Translations under genes and position numbers: made by a program
Assembly: GCA_964482205.1 (NCBI GenBank)
Contig: CAYZWI010000006.1
Span: forward strand, 1-64,000
From: JAZDGX01 sp964482205
GTDB lineage: Bacteria > Eisenbacteria > RBG-16-71-46 > CAIMUX01 > WJJG01
DNA length: 64,000 bases
Reading direction: 5' to 3'
Shown: one piece after another, positions 34,358 through 46,869 of the stretch
How positions within the stretch are numbered: position 1 is the first letter of the stretch
Layout: each line of letters begins with the position of its first letter
The notes under the pieces: generated by a model
Told to the model about the DNA's origin: nothing
Database searches by the model: none
What the model saw: only the letters and a program-made list of their open reading frames with translations

Positions 34358-37141
34358 CTACGGCGCCCAGCGCGGCGGCCGAAGCCTCGTCACCGATTCA
34401 GCGGGAACCCAACCGCGCATCTCGTCGGACAGCCACACCTCTCGCCAATCGCCCGCATCCCGCCCGACTTTGAGAAGCGTTCCCGCGTGCAGCGCGAACT
34501 GCACCGTTTCCTCGCCGCGCGGGCCCGCGTGCACGCCGACCTCGTTCGAGACGATCACTCCTGAAGGCCCGGAGCGCACCTGATAGGCTTTGAGCGCAAT
34601 GCCTGCGACGGCCAGCGCGGTGAGGCCGGCGAGCACGGGAAGCGCCCGGCCGCACAGCCGCGCCAGGCGGCCTTCGAGAAGCCAGCGCCCGGCCATGAGC
34701 AGGCTCCCCGCCCACACGAGAGCAAGCAACGCGCCGACTGCATCCCCCGGACGATACCCGTCCAGGAGAGACGCGAAGAGATCGAGGAGCCAGGAGCGCT
34801 CCGCCGCGGGCAGGCGATCGCGCGAACGGGCCGACGCGATCTTCAGGTTGTGGCGGATCTGGGGATCGCGGGGATCGAGACGGCGCGCCTCTTCAAAATA
34901 GGCGACCGCCCAGCCCGCCTCGCCCGCCTTGAAGGCGCTGCAGCCGAGATTGTAGTAGAGCCCGGCGGACGCCCATCCTTGTTCGAGAACATGGCGATAT
35001 TGCTCGAGCGCTTCGTCGTAGTCGCTTTCCGCATAGGCGCGTTCCGCCTGGCGCAAGGATGCGGACACGCCCTCGGGCAGGGCTCCCCGGGCGGGCGCGC
35101 CGCATAGGGCCGCCCCCAGGGCGGCGGCCAGGAGAAGCGGCAAGGCGGTCGACCCCACGGCCTGGCGCTTGCGTGCGTTCCTTCCCCGCACCAGCCGAAA
35201 GGCGCTCTCGAGCTCTTCCAGCATCCCCTCCATCTCGGTCACGCGCTGCAGCGCTTCGCCGGGAGATGATCCCGCTCCGAAACGAACCTCCTCCGACCAG
35301 TCGAGCATTCCCGTGACGCGATCGGCGAAGGAACCGACGCCTGCTTCCGTGAGCGCTTCGCGCAACTCCGAGCGACGCGTGCCGCGCACGGGCAGGTTCA
35401 GCCACGCGCTCAGATATTGCTCGAGCGCGTGCGCCGCCTGGGCGGCCGCCGCTCGGGAATCGGCCTGGGCAGCCGGCCCGGCCCGCAACGCGGACAACTG
35501 CGCACGCGCCTCGCGATAGGCGCGGCTTCTGCGCGCCAGGACGGGATTGCTCACGGCGGCGAGCCTGCGCCGCCGCAGATAGGCCGCCCCGCCGAGCAGG
35601 AGCAGCGGAACCAGGTGCACGGGAGAGATCGACGAACCTTGAGAAACGGGATGAAGATGCCGATCCAAGTCGCTTTCTATGTAGAGAATGTCTTCGCCTA
35701 GAGTGAGGTCGGACGCCGCTCCCATGGCGGCCGCCGTGCCCGCACCAACCGAGATTTCGATCGGTCCGCTCTCGATCGTCCGGTAGCGGCGCCCCACGGG
35801 ATCGAAAAATGAAAAGCGCACGGAATCGAGCCTCACCTTTCCCGTGCGCGAGGGCACGAGCACCTGGGTGAAGGTCTTCTCCCCCTCGATCCTGTCCTCG
35901 CTCGCTCGTGAGGTGACCGCCTCGCCCGAATCGTAGACGCGCAGGCCTTTCCAGTCCGGCCACTGCGGCGCGCCGATGGTCTGGATATGACCCGCACCGC
36001 GCACTGTCGCTTGCAGCGTGAACGGTTCGCCCTGGCGCGCTTCCGGAGGATCGACGCGGACATCGAGGGAGTAGTCTCCGACGCTTCCCGTGAATCCGGA
36101 GGGGCGGCCCTCGTCGGGAAGAGGCAGCACCCGCACACGCTTCGCCGCCGTCGTCAAGGGAACGGTCCGCCGGTCGAAGAAGCCCCGGTCGAAGAAATCT
36201 CCGAAGGGGCTGCGCGACCTCCGCGAACGCTCGGGCACCACGCAAGTGACGCTCGCCGGCCCGATCTCCAGATCGCCCGCCCGGGTGGGAAAGAGCGCCC
36301 AGGCCATTTCGCGCACCAGGTAGCGCGCTCCATCCATCTCCACCCAGTAATCGCGTTGCGCGCCGAGATCCTCTTTCCAGAATCCTTCCGCCGAAGGCGC
36401 GGCGAATTCGCCGATGTCGATCACCTGGACATCTTCGCGCTGATACAACCGGAAGCGCATCGTGACCTGCTGCTCGACGAAGGCTTCACGCGGCTCGATG
36501 TCGACGCGCGCGAAGAGGCCATCCGAAGCCGCGGGCGCCGATCCCGGTTGGGCGGACCCGCGCGGGGCCGGCCCTCCCCCCGGAAGGGCGCCGGCCGGAG
36601 GGCCGCTTCCCGGCGCACCGCCGCCGGCCGCGCCGGCGGAGACTTCGAGCGTGAGCATTTCGCTCTGATAGCGCGTGCCCCCATCGGTGACCGCGATCGG
36701 ACCGATGTGGAAGGTGCCTTCGCGCCGGCCGACGACGATGTAGTTGAACGAAGTCGAGCTGGAGAGACGGCCGTTCACCCAGTTGATGTTGCTGCTCCGC
36801 CCCGACTGGTGGAACTCGAGGCCTTCGACGGGCGGGATCTCGGGACGCAGGTTGCCGCCCGAAATGCCGTCGAGGGTGATCGTCAGCAGGGCTTGCCCGT
36901 TCAAGGCGATGCGGCCGCGGTCGAGCTGAGCTTCCACAGTGGAGGCCGCTCCGGCAGGAATGGCAGCGAGGGTCCACGCGAGCAGAAGGCAGGCGCAAGC
37001 GAGGGAGGCAAGCCGGCGACCCCACGCGTGAGGACGGCGCGAGACGCGCGCGCTTCGATGGCGCGCAACAAGTGCCGTGCGCCCGCGGGGAAAGCACGAC
37101 ACCCGAGAAGTTCGCGAGCTCATCGAGAAAAACCGCATCAT
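34358..37141 (-). CDS. BatD-BatE fusion: oxygen-tolerance protein with TPR and SH3 domains
   Basis: A 927-residue membrane protein fusing two Bat proteins. The N-terminal BatD part has a signal segment ending PAGAASTVE, then Ig-like repeats (TLDGISGGNLRPEIP; SNINWVNGRLSSSTS; QEGTFHIG-like) and a transmembrane helix near residue 535. The C-terminal BatE part has TPR-like repeats (about 690-780; YDEALEQYRHVLEQG, LYYNLGCSAFKAGE), one or two more membrane segments (around 790-845), and an SH3-like domain (about 855-925; VIVSNEVGVHAGPRGEE). In Bacteroides these are separate genes. The ATG at 37141 follows GGAG by 7 bases. It closes the Bat operon. Confidence 0.85.
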   Translation of the reverse strand: MMRFFSMSSRTSRVSCFPRGRTALVARHRSARVSRRPHAWGRRLASLACACLLLAWTLAAIPAGAASTVEAQLDRGRIALNGQALLTITLDGISGGNLRPEIPPVEGLEFHQSGRSSNINWVNGRLSSSTSFNYIVVGRREGTFHIGPIAVTDGGTRYQSEMLTLEVSAGAAGGGAPGSGPPAGALPGGGPAPRGSAQPGSAPAASDGLFARVDIEPREAFVEQQVTMRFRLYQREDVQVIDIGEFAAPSAEGFWKEDLGAQRDYWVEMDGARYLVREMAWALFPTRAGDLEIGPASVTCVVPERSRRSRSPFGDFFDRGFFDRRTVPLTTAAKRVRVLPLPDEGRPSGFTGSVGDYSLDVRVDPPEARQGEPFTLQATVRGAGHIQTIGAPQWPDWKGLRVYDSGEAVTSRASEDRIEGEKTFTQVLVPSRTGKVRLDSVRFSFFDPVGRRYRTIESGPIEISVGAGTAAAMGAASDLTLGEDILYIESDLDRHLHPVSQGSSISPVHLVPLLLLGGAAYLRRRRLAAVSNPVLARRSRAYREARAQLSALRAGPAAQADSRAAAAQAAHALEQYLSAWLNLPVRGTRRSELREALTEAGVGSFADRVTGMLDWSEEVRFGAGSSPGEALQRVTEMEGMLEELESAFRLVRGRNARKRQAVGSTALPLLLAAALGAALCGAPARGALPEGVSASLRQAERAYAESDYDEALEQYRHVLEQGWASAGLYYNLGCSAFKAGEAGWAVAYFEEARRLDPRDPQIRHNLKIASARSRDRLPAAERSWLLDLFASLLDGYRPGDAVGALLALVWAGSLLMAGRWLLEGRLARLCGRALPVLAGLTALAVAGIALKAYQVRSGPSGVIVSNEVGVHAGPRGEETVQFALHAGTLLKVGRDAGDWREVWLSDEMRGWVPAESVTRLRPPRWAP

Positions 37142-37151
37142 CGCCCCGCTC

Positions 37152-39176
<2,025 letters not shown>

Positions 39177-39247
39177 CGCTCAGCTCCTCCGCTCGCGCGG
39201 CGAAAGCCGTGTGGCCTCTTCCGCACCCTGCTTGCACGCGCGCCTGC

Positions 39248-40234
39248 TCACGGCAATCTCCTCAACCAGGTGAAGCCGAGCGCCAGTTCCAGCAGAACGA
39301 GCGCGAGCGCGGGCCAGAGCAGCGGCGCGCCGATGTCGCGATACTCGACGAATTCCTCCTGCTCGACTTCCGTCTTCTCCAGCTCGTCGATGCGCGCGTA
39401 GATCTGCTCCAGGGTGGGCAGGTCGGTCGCGCGGAAATAGAGCCCGCCGGTGGAATCGGCGATCGCCTGCAAAGCCCGTTCATCCAGGTCGACCTGCACC
39501 TGGCGGATGCGCCGCCCGAAGATGGGATCGTCGAAGGGATAGGGCGCCATTCCGCGCGTGCCCGCCCCCACCGTGTAGATCTTCACGCCCAGCGAACGCG
39601 CGAGCCCCGCGGCGGTGAGCGGCTCCAGCGCGCCGGTGTTGTTCATCCCATCGGTCAGGAGCACGATCACGCGGCTCTTGCCGGGAATCTCCTTCAGACG
39701 ATTCAGCGCGTTGCCGATCGCCATCCCGATCGCCGTGCCGTCCTGGATGTCGCCGATCCGCACTTCGTCGAGCAGGCTGAGGAGCACGCGGTAATCCATC
39801 GTCAGCGGACACTGCGTGTAGCTTTCCGAGGCGAAGACGACCAGCCCGATGCGATCGCCCGCACGCCCTTCGATGAACCGGCGGGCGACTTGCTTCGCGG
39901 CGGCCAGCCGGTCGCCGGGAGGAAAGTCGAGCGCCCGCATGCTGCCCGAGATGTCGAGCGCGAGCACGATGTCGATGCCTTCCGAATGCGTGGTGACTTT
40001 GGTGCTCCCCAGGCGCGGGCCGGCGAGCACGAAGACGAGCAGCAGGAGGGCCAGGGCGCGCAGGAGCGGCAATGCGCGCGCCAGCAGGGCGCGAGTTCCG
40101 GCGCGCAGCGCGAGCCCGGGCGGCGGAGAGAAGCGCAGCCCGCCTTCCATGCGCGGGCGAAGCCGCCACCAGAGCGCCCCCGCCAAGGGCACGAGCAGAC
40201 CGAGGAGCAGCAGCCAGGGACGGGCGAAGCTCAT
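39248..40234 (-). CDS. batA: BatA, aerotolerance VWA protein
   Basis: A 328-residue inner-membrane protein with membrane helices at about 8-24 and 55-72 and near 307-322, and a von Willebrand A domain between. The MIDAS motif DISGS (94-98), LLTDGMNNTG and the Thr in GDIQDGTAIG are intact, so metal-dependent partner binding is likely. In Bacteroides fragilis BatA belongs to an operon needed for aerotolerance. GGGAGGGG lies 4 bases before the ATG. The start overlaps the upstream gene's stop by 4 bases (ATGA). Confidence 0.92.
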   Translation of the reverse strand: MSFARPWLLLLGLLVPLAGALWWRLRPRMEGGLRFSPPPGLALRAGTRALLARALPLLRALALLLLVFVLAGPRLGSTKVTTHSEGIDIVLALDISGSMRALDFPPGDRLAAAKQVARRFIEGRAGDRIGLVVFASESYTQCPLTMDYRVLLSLLDEVRIGDIQDGTAIGMAIGNALNRLKEIPGKSRVIVLLTDGMNNTGALEPLTAAGLARSLGVKIYTVGAGTRGMAPYPFDDPIFGRRIRQVQVDLDERALQAIADSTGGLYFRATDLPTLEQIYARIDELEKTEVEQEEFVEYRDIGAPLLWPALALVLLELALGFTWLRRLP

Positions 40235-41373
40235 CGTTCCCCTCCCTTGGCTTCGGCTGCGTGCGTCTCCTTCTCGGGGGCCCGCGCCCGGCCCGCCGTC
40301 TTCGCGCCGCCCCCTTGCCCCGCTTTCTCGCGCGCCTGCTCTTCGGCTTCGCGGGCGCGCTCCTCCTCGCGGACGAAGATTTCCTCGGTCGTCTTGACGA
40401 GCGAGGCCGCGCGCCCGGCGAGGTCCCGCGCCTCTCCGAGGAGCGGCGTCTCGCCGGCGAACTTCACCCGGTCGGTGCGCGCGAGCCAGTCGGCCAGGTC
40501 GTTCTGCTCGCGCACCGGCAGCTTCGTCTTGGGCAGCCAGCGGACGATTTCCGGACGAGTCGCCTCCAACGCGGGACGCAGCCAGCGGCGGCCGAGGTAG
40601 CGCCGCAGGATCCAGGAGAGCTCCTGCGCGAAGGCGCGCATCTCGCCCTTCTCCGCGAGCGCCAGCGATTCGAGGCGTTCGATTCCCCGCTGGAATTCGA
40701 TTGCGGGAGGAATCTCCGGCAAGGGGACCGTCACGCCCGCCACGCGCCGCCTGCGAAGGAGCAACCACGCGAGGACCGCCGCCAGCGCGAGCGCGCCCGC
40801 GAGAAATGCGGCCCACCAGGGGAACCCGCGCAGGGAGACGAGCGGAGCGAGCGGGCGCAGCGCCGTGTCGGTGGCGGCGAGGCGTCCGCCCACCGGCAGG
40901 CGGAAGGCCTTCGCGACCGCAAGGGTGTCGCCGGTTCGGGAAACGAGGGCGGCCTCAGGAATGCGAACCGCTCCGGGACGCGCCACGAGGGCGCGGATGG
41001 CATAGTCCCGCGCGCGCCGCTCTCCGGGCGCGCGCACCGCGGTCGAATCGCGCGAAAGGACGATCAGCGAATCGCCGGGAAGCGGCCAGGCCAGATGAGC
41101 GGGTTCGGCGCTCGCGGGCCAGCTTCCCGACCATCGCAGCGTGAAGATGTCTCCGACGCGGACGGAATCGGGAGGGGATTGCGCGCTCCAGCGCACGCCC
41201 GTCTCGCTGCGATTCCCTCCGCATCCCGCGTGCAGAAGCACGAACAGGAGCAGGAGCGGCGCGACGATCGAGATCCGCGCTCGTGCGATGCGTTGCGGAA
41301 TCGCGCCAAAGGCTCGGCGAGCGAGCGAGCGAGCGCCGGGCAAGCGGAGCGTGATCGTCTGCTTCGCGTTCAT
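40231..41373 (-). CDS. Bat-operon membrane-anchored protein (BatD/DUF4381-like), likely lipoprotein
   Basis: A 380-residue protein. An N-terminal hydrophobic segment ends LLHAGC, a likely lipobox. Next come an Ig-like periplasmic domain (about 60-165), a membrane helix (about 187-208, WWAAFLAGALALAAVLAWLL) and a cytosolic helical tail, rich in Lys and Glu at the end. The position between DUF58 and BatA matches the hypothetical protein present at that place in Bacteroides Bat operons. The name DUF4381-like is a loose family guess. It overlaps both neighbours by 4 bases. Confidence 0.65.
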   Translation of the reverse strand: MNAKQTITLRLPGARSLARRAFGAIPQRIARARISIVAPLLLLFVLLHAGCGGNRSETGVRWSAQSPPDSVRVGDIFTLRWSGSWPASAEPAHLAWPLPGDSLIVLSRDSTAVRAPGERRARDYAIRALVARPGAVRIPEAALVSRTGDTLAVAKAFRLPVGGRLAATDTALRPLAPLVSLRGFPWWAAFLAGALALAAVLAWLLLRRRRVAGVTVPLPEIPPAIEFQRGIERLESLALAEKGEMRAFAQELSWILRRYLGRRWLRPALEATRPEIVRWLPKTKLPVREQNDLADWLARTDRVKFAGETPLLGEARDLAGRAASLVKTTEEIFVREEERAREAEEQAREKAGQGGGAKTAGRARAPEKETHAAEAKGGER

Positions 41374-42470
41374 TCGCGCGCCAGCCTCTTGGCTCGCAGC
41401 CGGAAGAAGGCCAGCAGGGGATCGACCGCGTCCTCCCCCGCGCGCAGCGTGACGCGATCCACGCGGTGGCGGGCGAAGAGGCTCGCGATCGCCGCCTCCC
41501 GCGCCTTCTCCGCGCGGGCGAGACGGCCAAGGGCCGCCGGGTCGCTGGTGTCGAAGAGGAACCGTTTGCCCGTCTCAGGATCTTCCCACTCGAGCAAGCC
41601 CAGGTCGGGCCATCCCGTGCGCAAGCCGGTCTGCGGCGCGGGCGTCCCCGCCTGCGCGGCGGCCGCTTGCTCGAAGGGGTCGCGGATCTCGACGCCGATC
41701 AAGTCGTGCTTGCGGGCGAGCGTCCCGAGCGGGCCGTCCAGCGGCCCGGCCTCCACCAGGAAATCGCTCAGAAGGAAGACGACGCTCCGGCGCCGCAGCA
41801 CGCGCGCAATCCGCTCGCACGCGCCCGCCATGTCGGTCCCATTTCCCGCCGGGCGGCCGTAGAGGATCTCCCGGATCAGGCGCAGGCCGTGCGCGCGGCC
41901 CTTGTGCGGCGGGATGAAGGTCTCGGGCCGATCGGTGAAGGTGAGCAGCCCGACCTTGTCGTGATTGTTGATCGCCGAGAAGGCGATCAGCGCGCCCACT
42001 TCCGCGGCCGCTTCGAGCTTGCTTCGGCCGTGGCTTCCGAAGCTCTGCGAGCCGCTGAGGTCGACCGCGAGGAAGATCGTGAGCTCGCGCTCCTCGACAT
42101 ATTTCTTCACGAAGGGCGTGCCGTAGCGCGCGGTCACATTCCAGTCGATCGTGCGGATGTCGTCGCCGGGCGTGTACTCGCGCACCTCCGCGAATTCCAT
42201 CCCGCGCCCCTTGAAGACCGAGTGGTACTGCCCGGCGAACACTTCCGTGACCGCCGCGCGCGTGCGGATCTCGAGGCGGCGGACCTTGCGCAGGATCTCC
42301 TCGGGCAGCACCCCCGAAGAGTCCGCGCCTTCTCCACGCGGCGCGCGCCAGCTTCCCAGCGGGCGCTCGGGCGCGGACCACGCCGCCGCGCGCGATCCTC
42401 CCGCTCCGGGGGCCGCCTCCCTGCCCGGCCGCGTGCGCGCGGCCCGCTGTCTGCGCCAAACGAACGCCAT
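41370..42470 (-). CDS. DUF58 protein of the Bat operon
   Basis: A 366-residue cytosolic VWA-like protein of the DUF58 family. The family core (about 95-130) contains FKGRGMEFAEVREYTPGDDI and DIRTIDWNVTARYG, followed by a VWA-like domain starting FLAVDLSGSQSFGS with a MIDAS-like DLSGS and later KVGLLTFTD. The first 50 residues are extra (Arg, Ala, Gly-rich) and the true start could be further in. DUF58 partners MoxR AAA+ ATPases, which matches the upstream gene. It overlaps the downstream gene by 4 bases. Confidence 0.9.
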   Translation of the reverse strand: MAFVWRRQRAARTRPGREAAPGAGGSRAAAWSAPERPLGSWRAPRGEGADSSGVLPEEILRKVRRLEIRTRAAVTEVFAGQYHSVFKGRGMEFAEVREYTPGDDIRTIDWNVTARYGTPFVKKYVEERELTIFLAVDLSGSQSFGSHGRSKLEAAAEVGALIAFSAINNHDKVGLLTFTDRPETFIPPHKGRAHGLRLIREILYGRPAGNGTDMAGACERIARVLRRRSVVFLLSDFLVEAGPLDGPLGTLARKHDLIGVEIRDPFEQAAAAQAGTPAPQTGLRTGWPDLGLLEWEDPETGKRFLFDTSDPAALGRLARAEKAREAAIASLFARHRVDRVTLRAGEDAVDPLLAFFRLRAKRLARE

Positions 42471-42545
42471 GCCTCGTCGCCTCGTGAAATCGCCACCGTG
42501 CGCTTGCGGGTTCGAACTTCGAATCAGCCCCGCGCGCAGGCCGCA

Positions 42546-43574
<1,029 letters not shown>

Positions 43575-43773
43575 CCGTCCTCCACCGTTTGAGAAACCGC
43601 GATCCGGCGATGGGTCCATCGGGAAGCGTTCGCCGCGCGGGGCGCGCTCCCCGAGGAAGACCGCTTTGGCTCGCATCCCTTCCGCGCCGGCTCTGCCTCG
43701 GCACGGCCGCACTCAGATACTACCGCTTGGAGAATTCGCTATCGCCGCGATCAGGCGCGCCTCGCACCCGGGG

Positions 43774-44661
43774 CTAGCCCGGAGGCCACCCGAGCGGACG
43801 GCCGCCGAGCAAGTGGAAGTGGATGTGCATCACTTCCTGGCCCGCTTCCCGGCCGCAGTTACCCACCAGGCGATAGCCTTTCCCGGCGATGCCCTCGCGA
43901 GCGGCCACTTCTTTCGCGGCGCGCATCAACCGGCCGAGGAGGGCGTCATGCTGGGGGGCGAGCTCGTTCAAGCTTGCGATGTGCGCCTTCGGAATGAGCA
44001 GCACATGCGCGGGCGCCGAGGGGTGGATGTCGCGGAAGGCGAGCACGGCTTCGTCTTCGAACACCTTGTCGGCGGGAATTCCGCCCGCGACGATGCGACA
44101 GAACACGCAATCGGGGTCCATCGAAGCCTCCTCCCCGGAAGGGCGCGCACCGGCAGCGGGCGCTCGGCCGCCATCGGGAGCCGGCGGCTTTGCGCCACCA
44201 GCGGACGGCCCGCCGGCCAGCATGCCCACGCGCCGCTCGTGGCGCCCGCCTTCGAACTTCGCCTCCAGCCACGCGGAAAGAATGGCGAGGTTCTCCGCCT
44301 CCGGCAGAAGGTCCGCGCCCAGCGCGAGCACATTCGCGTCATTGTGCTGCCGTGAGAGCGTGGCCATCCGGGGCGTCAGGCAAAGGGCCGCCCGCACGCC
44401 GCGAACCTTGTTGGCGGCGATCGACATGCCGATGCCGCTTCCGCACATCAGGACGCCCAGCGAACCCGGCGAAGCCGCGACCGCGCGCGCGACGCGAAAG
44501 GCGAACTCGGGATAATCGCACGACTCGGCGCTTTCACAACCGTGATCGTTCACTTCCCAGCCGCGTTCCCGCAGCCAGGCGGAAAGACGCGCCTTCAACG
44601 GATAGCCCCGATGGTCGCTGCCGATTTCCACGCGCATCCCAGTGCCCATTTCCACCCGCAT
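43774..44661 (-). CDS. Fusion of ribose-5-phosphate isomerase B and HIT-family hydrolase
   Basis: A 295-residue single reading frame with two complete domains. RpiB (about 9-140) has SDHRG (15-19), the catalytic cysteine in LMCGSGIGMS (C73) and the ring-opening histidine in SRQHNDANVL (H106). A 40-residue Ala/Gly/Pro linker leads to a HIT domain (181-295) with CVFCRI and the HIHFH triad (H279, H281, H283). An internal ATG at 44121 (residue 181), 5 bases after GGGGAGGAGG, lies exactly at the HIT start. A free HIT protein may therefore be made as well. RpiB interconverts ribose and ribulose 5-phosphate; HIT (HinT-like) enzymes hydrolyse nucleoside phosphoramidates. Confidence 0.88.
   Translation of the reverse strand: MRVEMGTGMRVEIGSDHRGYPLKARLSAWLRERGWEVNDHGCESAESCDYPEFAFRVARAVAASPGSLGVLMCGSGIGMSIAANKVRGVRAALCLTPRMATLSRQHNDANVLALGADLLPEAENLAILSAWLEAKFEGGRHERRVGMLAGGPSAGGAKPPAPDGGRAPAAGARPSGEEASMDPDCVFCRIVAGGIPADKVFEDEAVLAFRDIHPSAPAHVLLIPKAHIASLNELAPQHDALLGRLMRAAKEVAAREGIAGKGYRLVGNCGREAGQEVMHIHFHLLGGRPLGWPPG
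44119..44136 (-). promoter_or_regulatory. Internal ribosome binding site and start codon within the rpiB-HIT fusion
   Basis: GGGGAGGAGG (44136-44127) stands 5 bases before an in-frame ATG (44121-44119) that opens the HIT domain at MDPDCVFC. It is stronger than the site before the RpiB start. Confidence 0.6.
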
Positions 44662-44713
44662 CCGGCCGCCCTCTTCCACGCCGCCTCCTCGCTTTACGCC
44701 CCGCTTGTCCGCC

Positions 44714-45205
44714 TCATGGCCGGGGCATCCGCCCCACGATCCTCTGCCAGATTCGTTCGATGAATCCGTTCAACTGGCGCAGCGTCCGCCGGTAGTCCTC
44801 GGGCGATCCGCCGATCGGATCGGGCACATCGCGCGCCCCTCTTCCTTCGGGCTCGCCCAGGAACGCGTAGTCTCCGATGAGGTGGACGCGGGAGGCCGCT
44901 TGGGGGTCGAGGAGCAGGACTTCCCTACGATGCGCCTCCTCCATGACGAGAATGAGATCGCTATGCGCCAGCAATTCGCGGGAAAGCGGCTGCGAACGAT
45001 GGTCGCGGATGTCGATCCCCTCGCCGGCGCACGCCTGCACCGCTTCGCATGCGGCCGGCCGTCCCTCGACGGCCAGGGTGCCCGCGGACTGGACGGCGAT
45101 TTCCACCGTCGCCGGCTCCTCCCGCCGGGCGCGTTCGCGCAAGACGCCCGCGGCCATGGGACTGCGACAGGTGTTGCCCGTGCAGACGAAAAGCACCCGG
45201 AACAC
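44714..45205 (-). CDS. Low-molecular-weight protein-tyrosine phosphatase
   Basis: A 163-residue cytosolic phosphatase. The P-loop CTGNTCRS (C8 to R14, C-x5-R) is at the very N-terminus and the acid DP motif is in ARDVPDPIGG, as in LMW-PTP, Wzb and arginine-phosphatase YwlE. The second residue after the P-loop Cys is G-N-T as in many bacterial PTPs; whether it prefers Tyr or Arg phosphate cannot be told. The start at GTG 45205 gives the usual short lead to the P-loop; ribosome binding evidence is weak. It is divergent from a lipoprotein gene and lies before the rpiB-HIT gene. Confidence 0.85.
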   Translation of the reverse strand: MFRVLFVCTGNTCRSPMAAGVLRERARREEPATVEIAVQSAGTLAVEGRPAACEAVQACAGEGIDIRDHRSQPLSRELLAHSDLILVMEEAHRREVLLLDPQAASRVHLIGDYAFLGEPEGRGARDVPDPIGGSPEDYRRTLRQLNGFIERIWQRIVGRMPRP

Positions 45206-45345
45206 GATCGGCCCGCGCCTCCCTCTCGCCAACCACTCACGCACACGAATGCCGAATTCTAGGAAGCCTCCCGGGGCCCCGTCAACCCAAGTGGGAAATG
45301 CATGCTCCACGGCGACCTCGAAAGCGGGTCATGAGGCTGCCTGCC

Positions 45346-45374
45346 TTGACCCTGGTTTTCGATATCACCATAAT
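45346..45374 (+). promoter_or_regulatory. Strong sigma-70-like promoter of the beta-helix lipoprotein
   Basis: TTGACC (45346-45351) and CATAAT (45369-45374), 17-base spacer. The expected start site near 45381 leaves a leader of only about 12 bases, almost all of it the ribosome binding site AGGGAGG. Confidence 0.65.
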
Positions 45375-45392
45375 CAGCCCAGGGAGGTTCCT

Positions 45393-46853
45393 ATGAAGCC
45401 CGCGTCCCGACGCTCGCTGTTCGCCATTCTTTTCGCCGCCGGTTTTGCGGCCGCCTCGATGACCGGCTGTTCCGACGATCCCTCGGAACCTTCGGAAGAG
45501 AGCCCGGTCACTCACCGGGTGGATGTCCGCTTCGGCCGGCCGCCTTTGCTCCTCGGCTGGGAAGCCCGGGTCGTGCGGCTGAACCCGCGCGCCATCCCGG
45601 CCGATTCGGCCGTGGTGACCGTCGACCGCGCGCCGCTTCTCCTCGTTCTCGGCGGGGACGCGGACACCGCCTTCTTCCGCACCGGCAATCTTCTCTACGG
45701 CGCCGGGCCGTGCAGCGTCTCGGTCTCGCTGGGAGCGGCGCTCGACTCCTGCACCTTCGTGCGGTCCGCGGTCCCCCGCATCCAAATCGAATCGCCCGAG
45801 AATGAGGATGAATTCATTCCCGGCCAGCCGATCGAATTCCAGTGGCGCTATTTCGGCGGAGCTCCGGACAGCGTCTACCTCATGATCGAGACGGAAGAGT
45901 CGCGCGATTGGATCGCCCTGTCCGCTTCCAACACGAGCTATACCGTGCCCGGTGCGATGACCCGCGACTGGGAGGACATGGAGCTCTACATCAGCATGGC
46001 ATCCGGCCTCCGGGTGGGATCTTTCTCCGCGCCGTGGATCGCCGCAGGAAGCGGCGTGAGCGTGCGGGGATGGGGTTTCCTCGACGAGTTCCTGCTCTAC
46101 CCCGGCGCCCCGCTTCCCCCCGGCATTCCGCTTCACGAGATCCTGTCGGCGGCGGGCCCGGGAGAATTCCAAGGACACGCCTTCACGCATTACGCCGAGC
46201 TCGATTCACAGACGGTGTATGTGGGAGGCGCCGTCGTGCGCGAAGACACCTGCATCCGGGCGCGCGGAGCGAAGATCGATCTCGCCGGCGAGAGCATCGT
46301 GGTCGAGCCCCGCCTCACGGGCCACACCCGCCTGGACATCGACCACGCGCTCATCGTGAACGGCTATCTCTCGTCCGCCTCGATCTACGGAGGCGCGCTC
46401 GAGTACCGGGAAGGGACCTGCGGCTGGCTGGTGAACAACACCTTCTACGCGAATCATCCGAATGCGCTATATATGAACCATCTGCACACCGCCGGCGACG
46501 CGACGAAGGTCGTGAACAACATCTTCTTCCGCAACGGATGGGGCCTGGTTCGAAACGACGAGCAGGAAACGCTGTATGTGCGGCACAACGATTCGTTCGG
46601 GAACATGATGGGCAACTACGGCGAGCACACCGGCTGCACTTCCTGCTCGCCCCTGCCCATTTCCCCGGACGGAGAGGAATTGCACATCTCGAACAAGATC
46701 GAAGACCCACTCTTCGTCCAGAATCCGGAGCCGCCCAAGCGGCTGGGCGATTTCCACCTCCGGCCCGAAAGCCGGTGCATCGGAACCGGCGAGGACCCCG
46801 TGACCGGCCAGGCCGGAGCGACAGACAAAGGCGCGTTCCTCCATTCCGATTGA
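45393..46853 (+). CDS. Lipoprotein with right-handed beta-helix domain
   Basis: A 486-residue lipoprotein. The signal segment ends in lipobox MTGC followed by SDDPSEP, a mature N-terminus rich in Ser, Asp and Glu. A first Ig-like domain (about 40-110) and a second (about 135-200) precede a right-handed beta-helix-like part (about 270-420): IDLAGESIVVEPRL, IYGGALEYREGT, WLVNNTFYANH, VVNNIFFRNG. Two cysteine pairs lie near GCTSCSPLP. No known catalytic site was recognised. The ATG has AGGGAGG upstream. It has its own promoter and converges with the Sua5-like gene. Confidence 0.72.
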   Translation: MKPASRRSLFAILFAAGFAAASMTGCSDDPSEPSEESPVTHRVDVRFGRPPLLLGWEARVVRLNPRAIPADSAVVTVDRAPLLLVLGGDADTAFFRTGNLLYGAGPCSVSVSLGAALDSCTFVRSAVPRIQIESPENEDEFIPGQPIEFQWRYFGGAPDSVYLMIETEESRDWIALSASNTSYTVPGAMTRDWEDMELYISMASGLRVGSFSAPWIAAGSGVSVRGWGFLDEFLLYPGAPLPPGIPLHEILSAAGPGEFQGHAFTHYAELDSQTVYVGGAVVREDTCIRARGAKIDLAGESIVVEPRLTGHTRLDIDHALIVNGYLSSASIYGGALEYREGTCGWLVNNTFYANHPNALYMNHLHTAGDATKVVNNIFFRNGWGLVRNDEQETLYVRHNDSFGNMMGNYGEHTGCTSCSPLPISPDGEELHISNKIEDPLFVQNPEPPKRLGDFHLRPESRCIGTGEDPVTGQAGATDKGAFLHSD

Positions 46854-46869
46854 TGCGCCCCGCGCGCTC

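Noticed and set aside
42500..42530. A tRNA-like GGGTTCGAAC stretch
   Set aside because: No acceptor stem, anticodon arm or CCA context around it.
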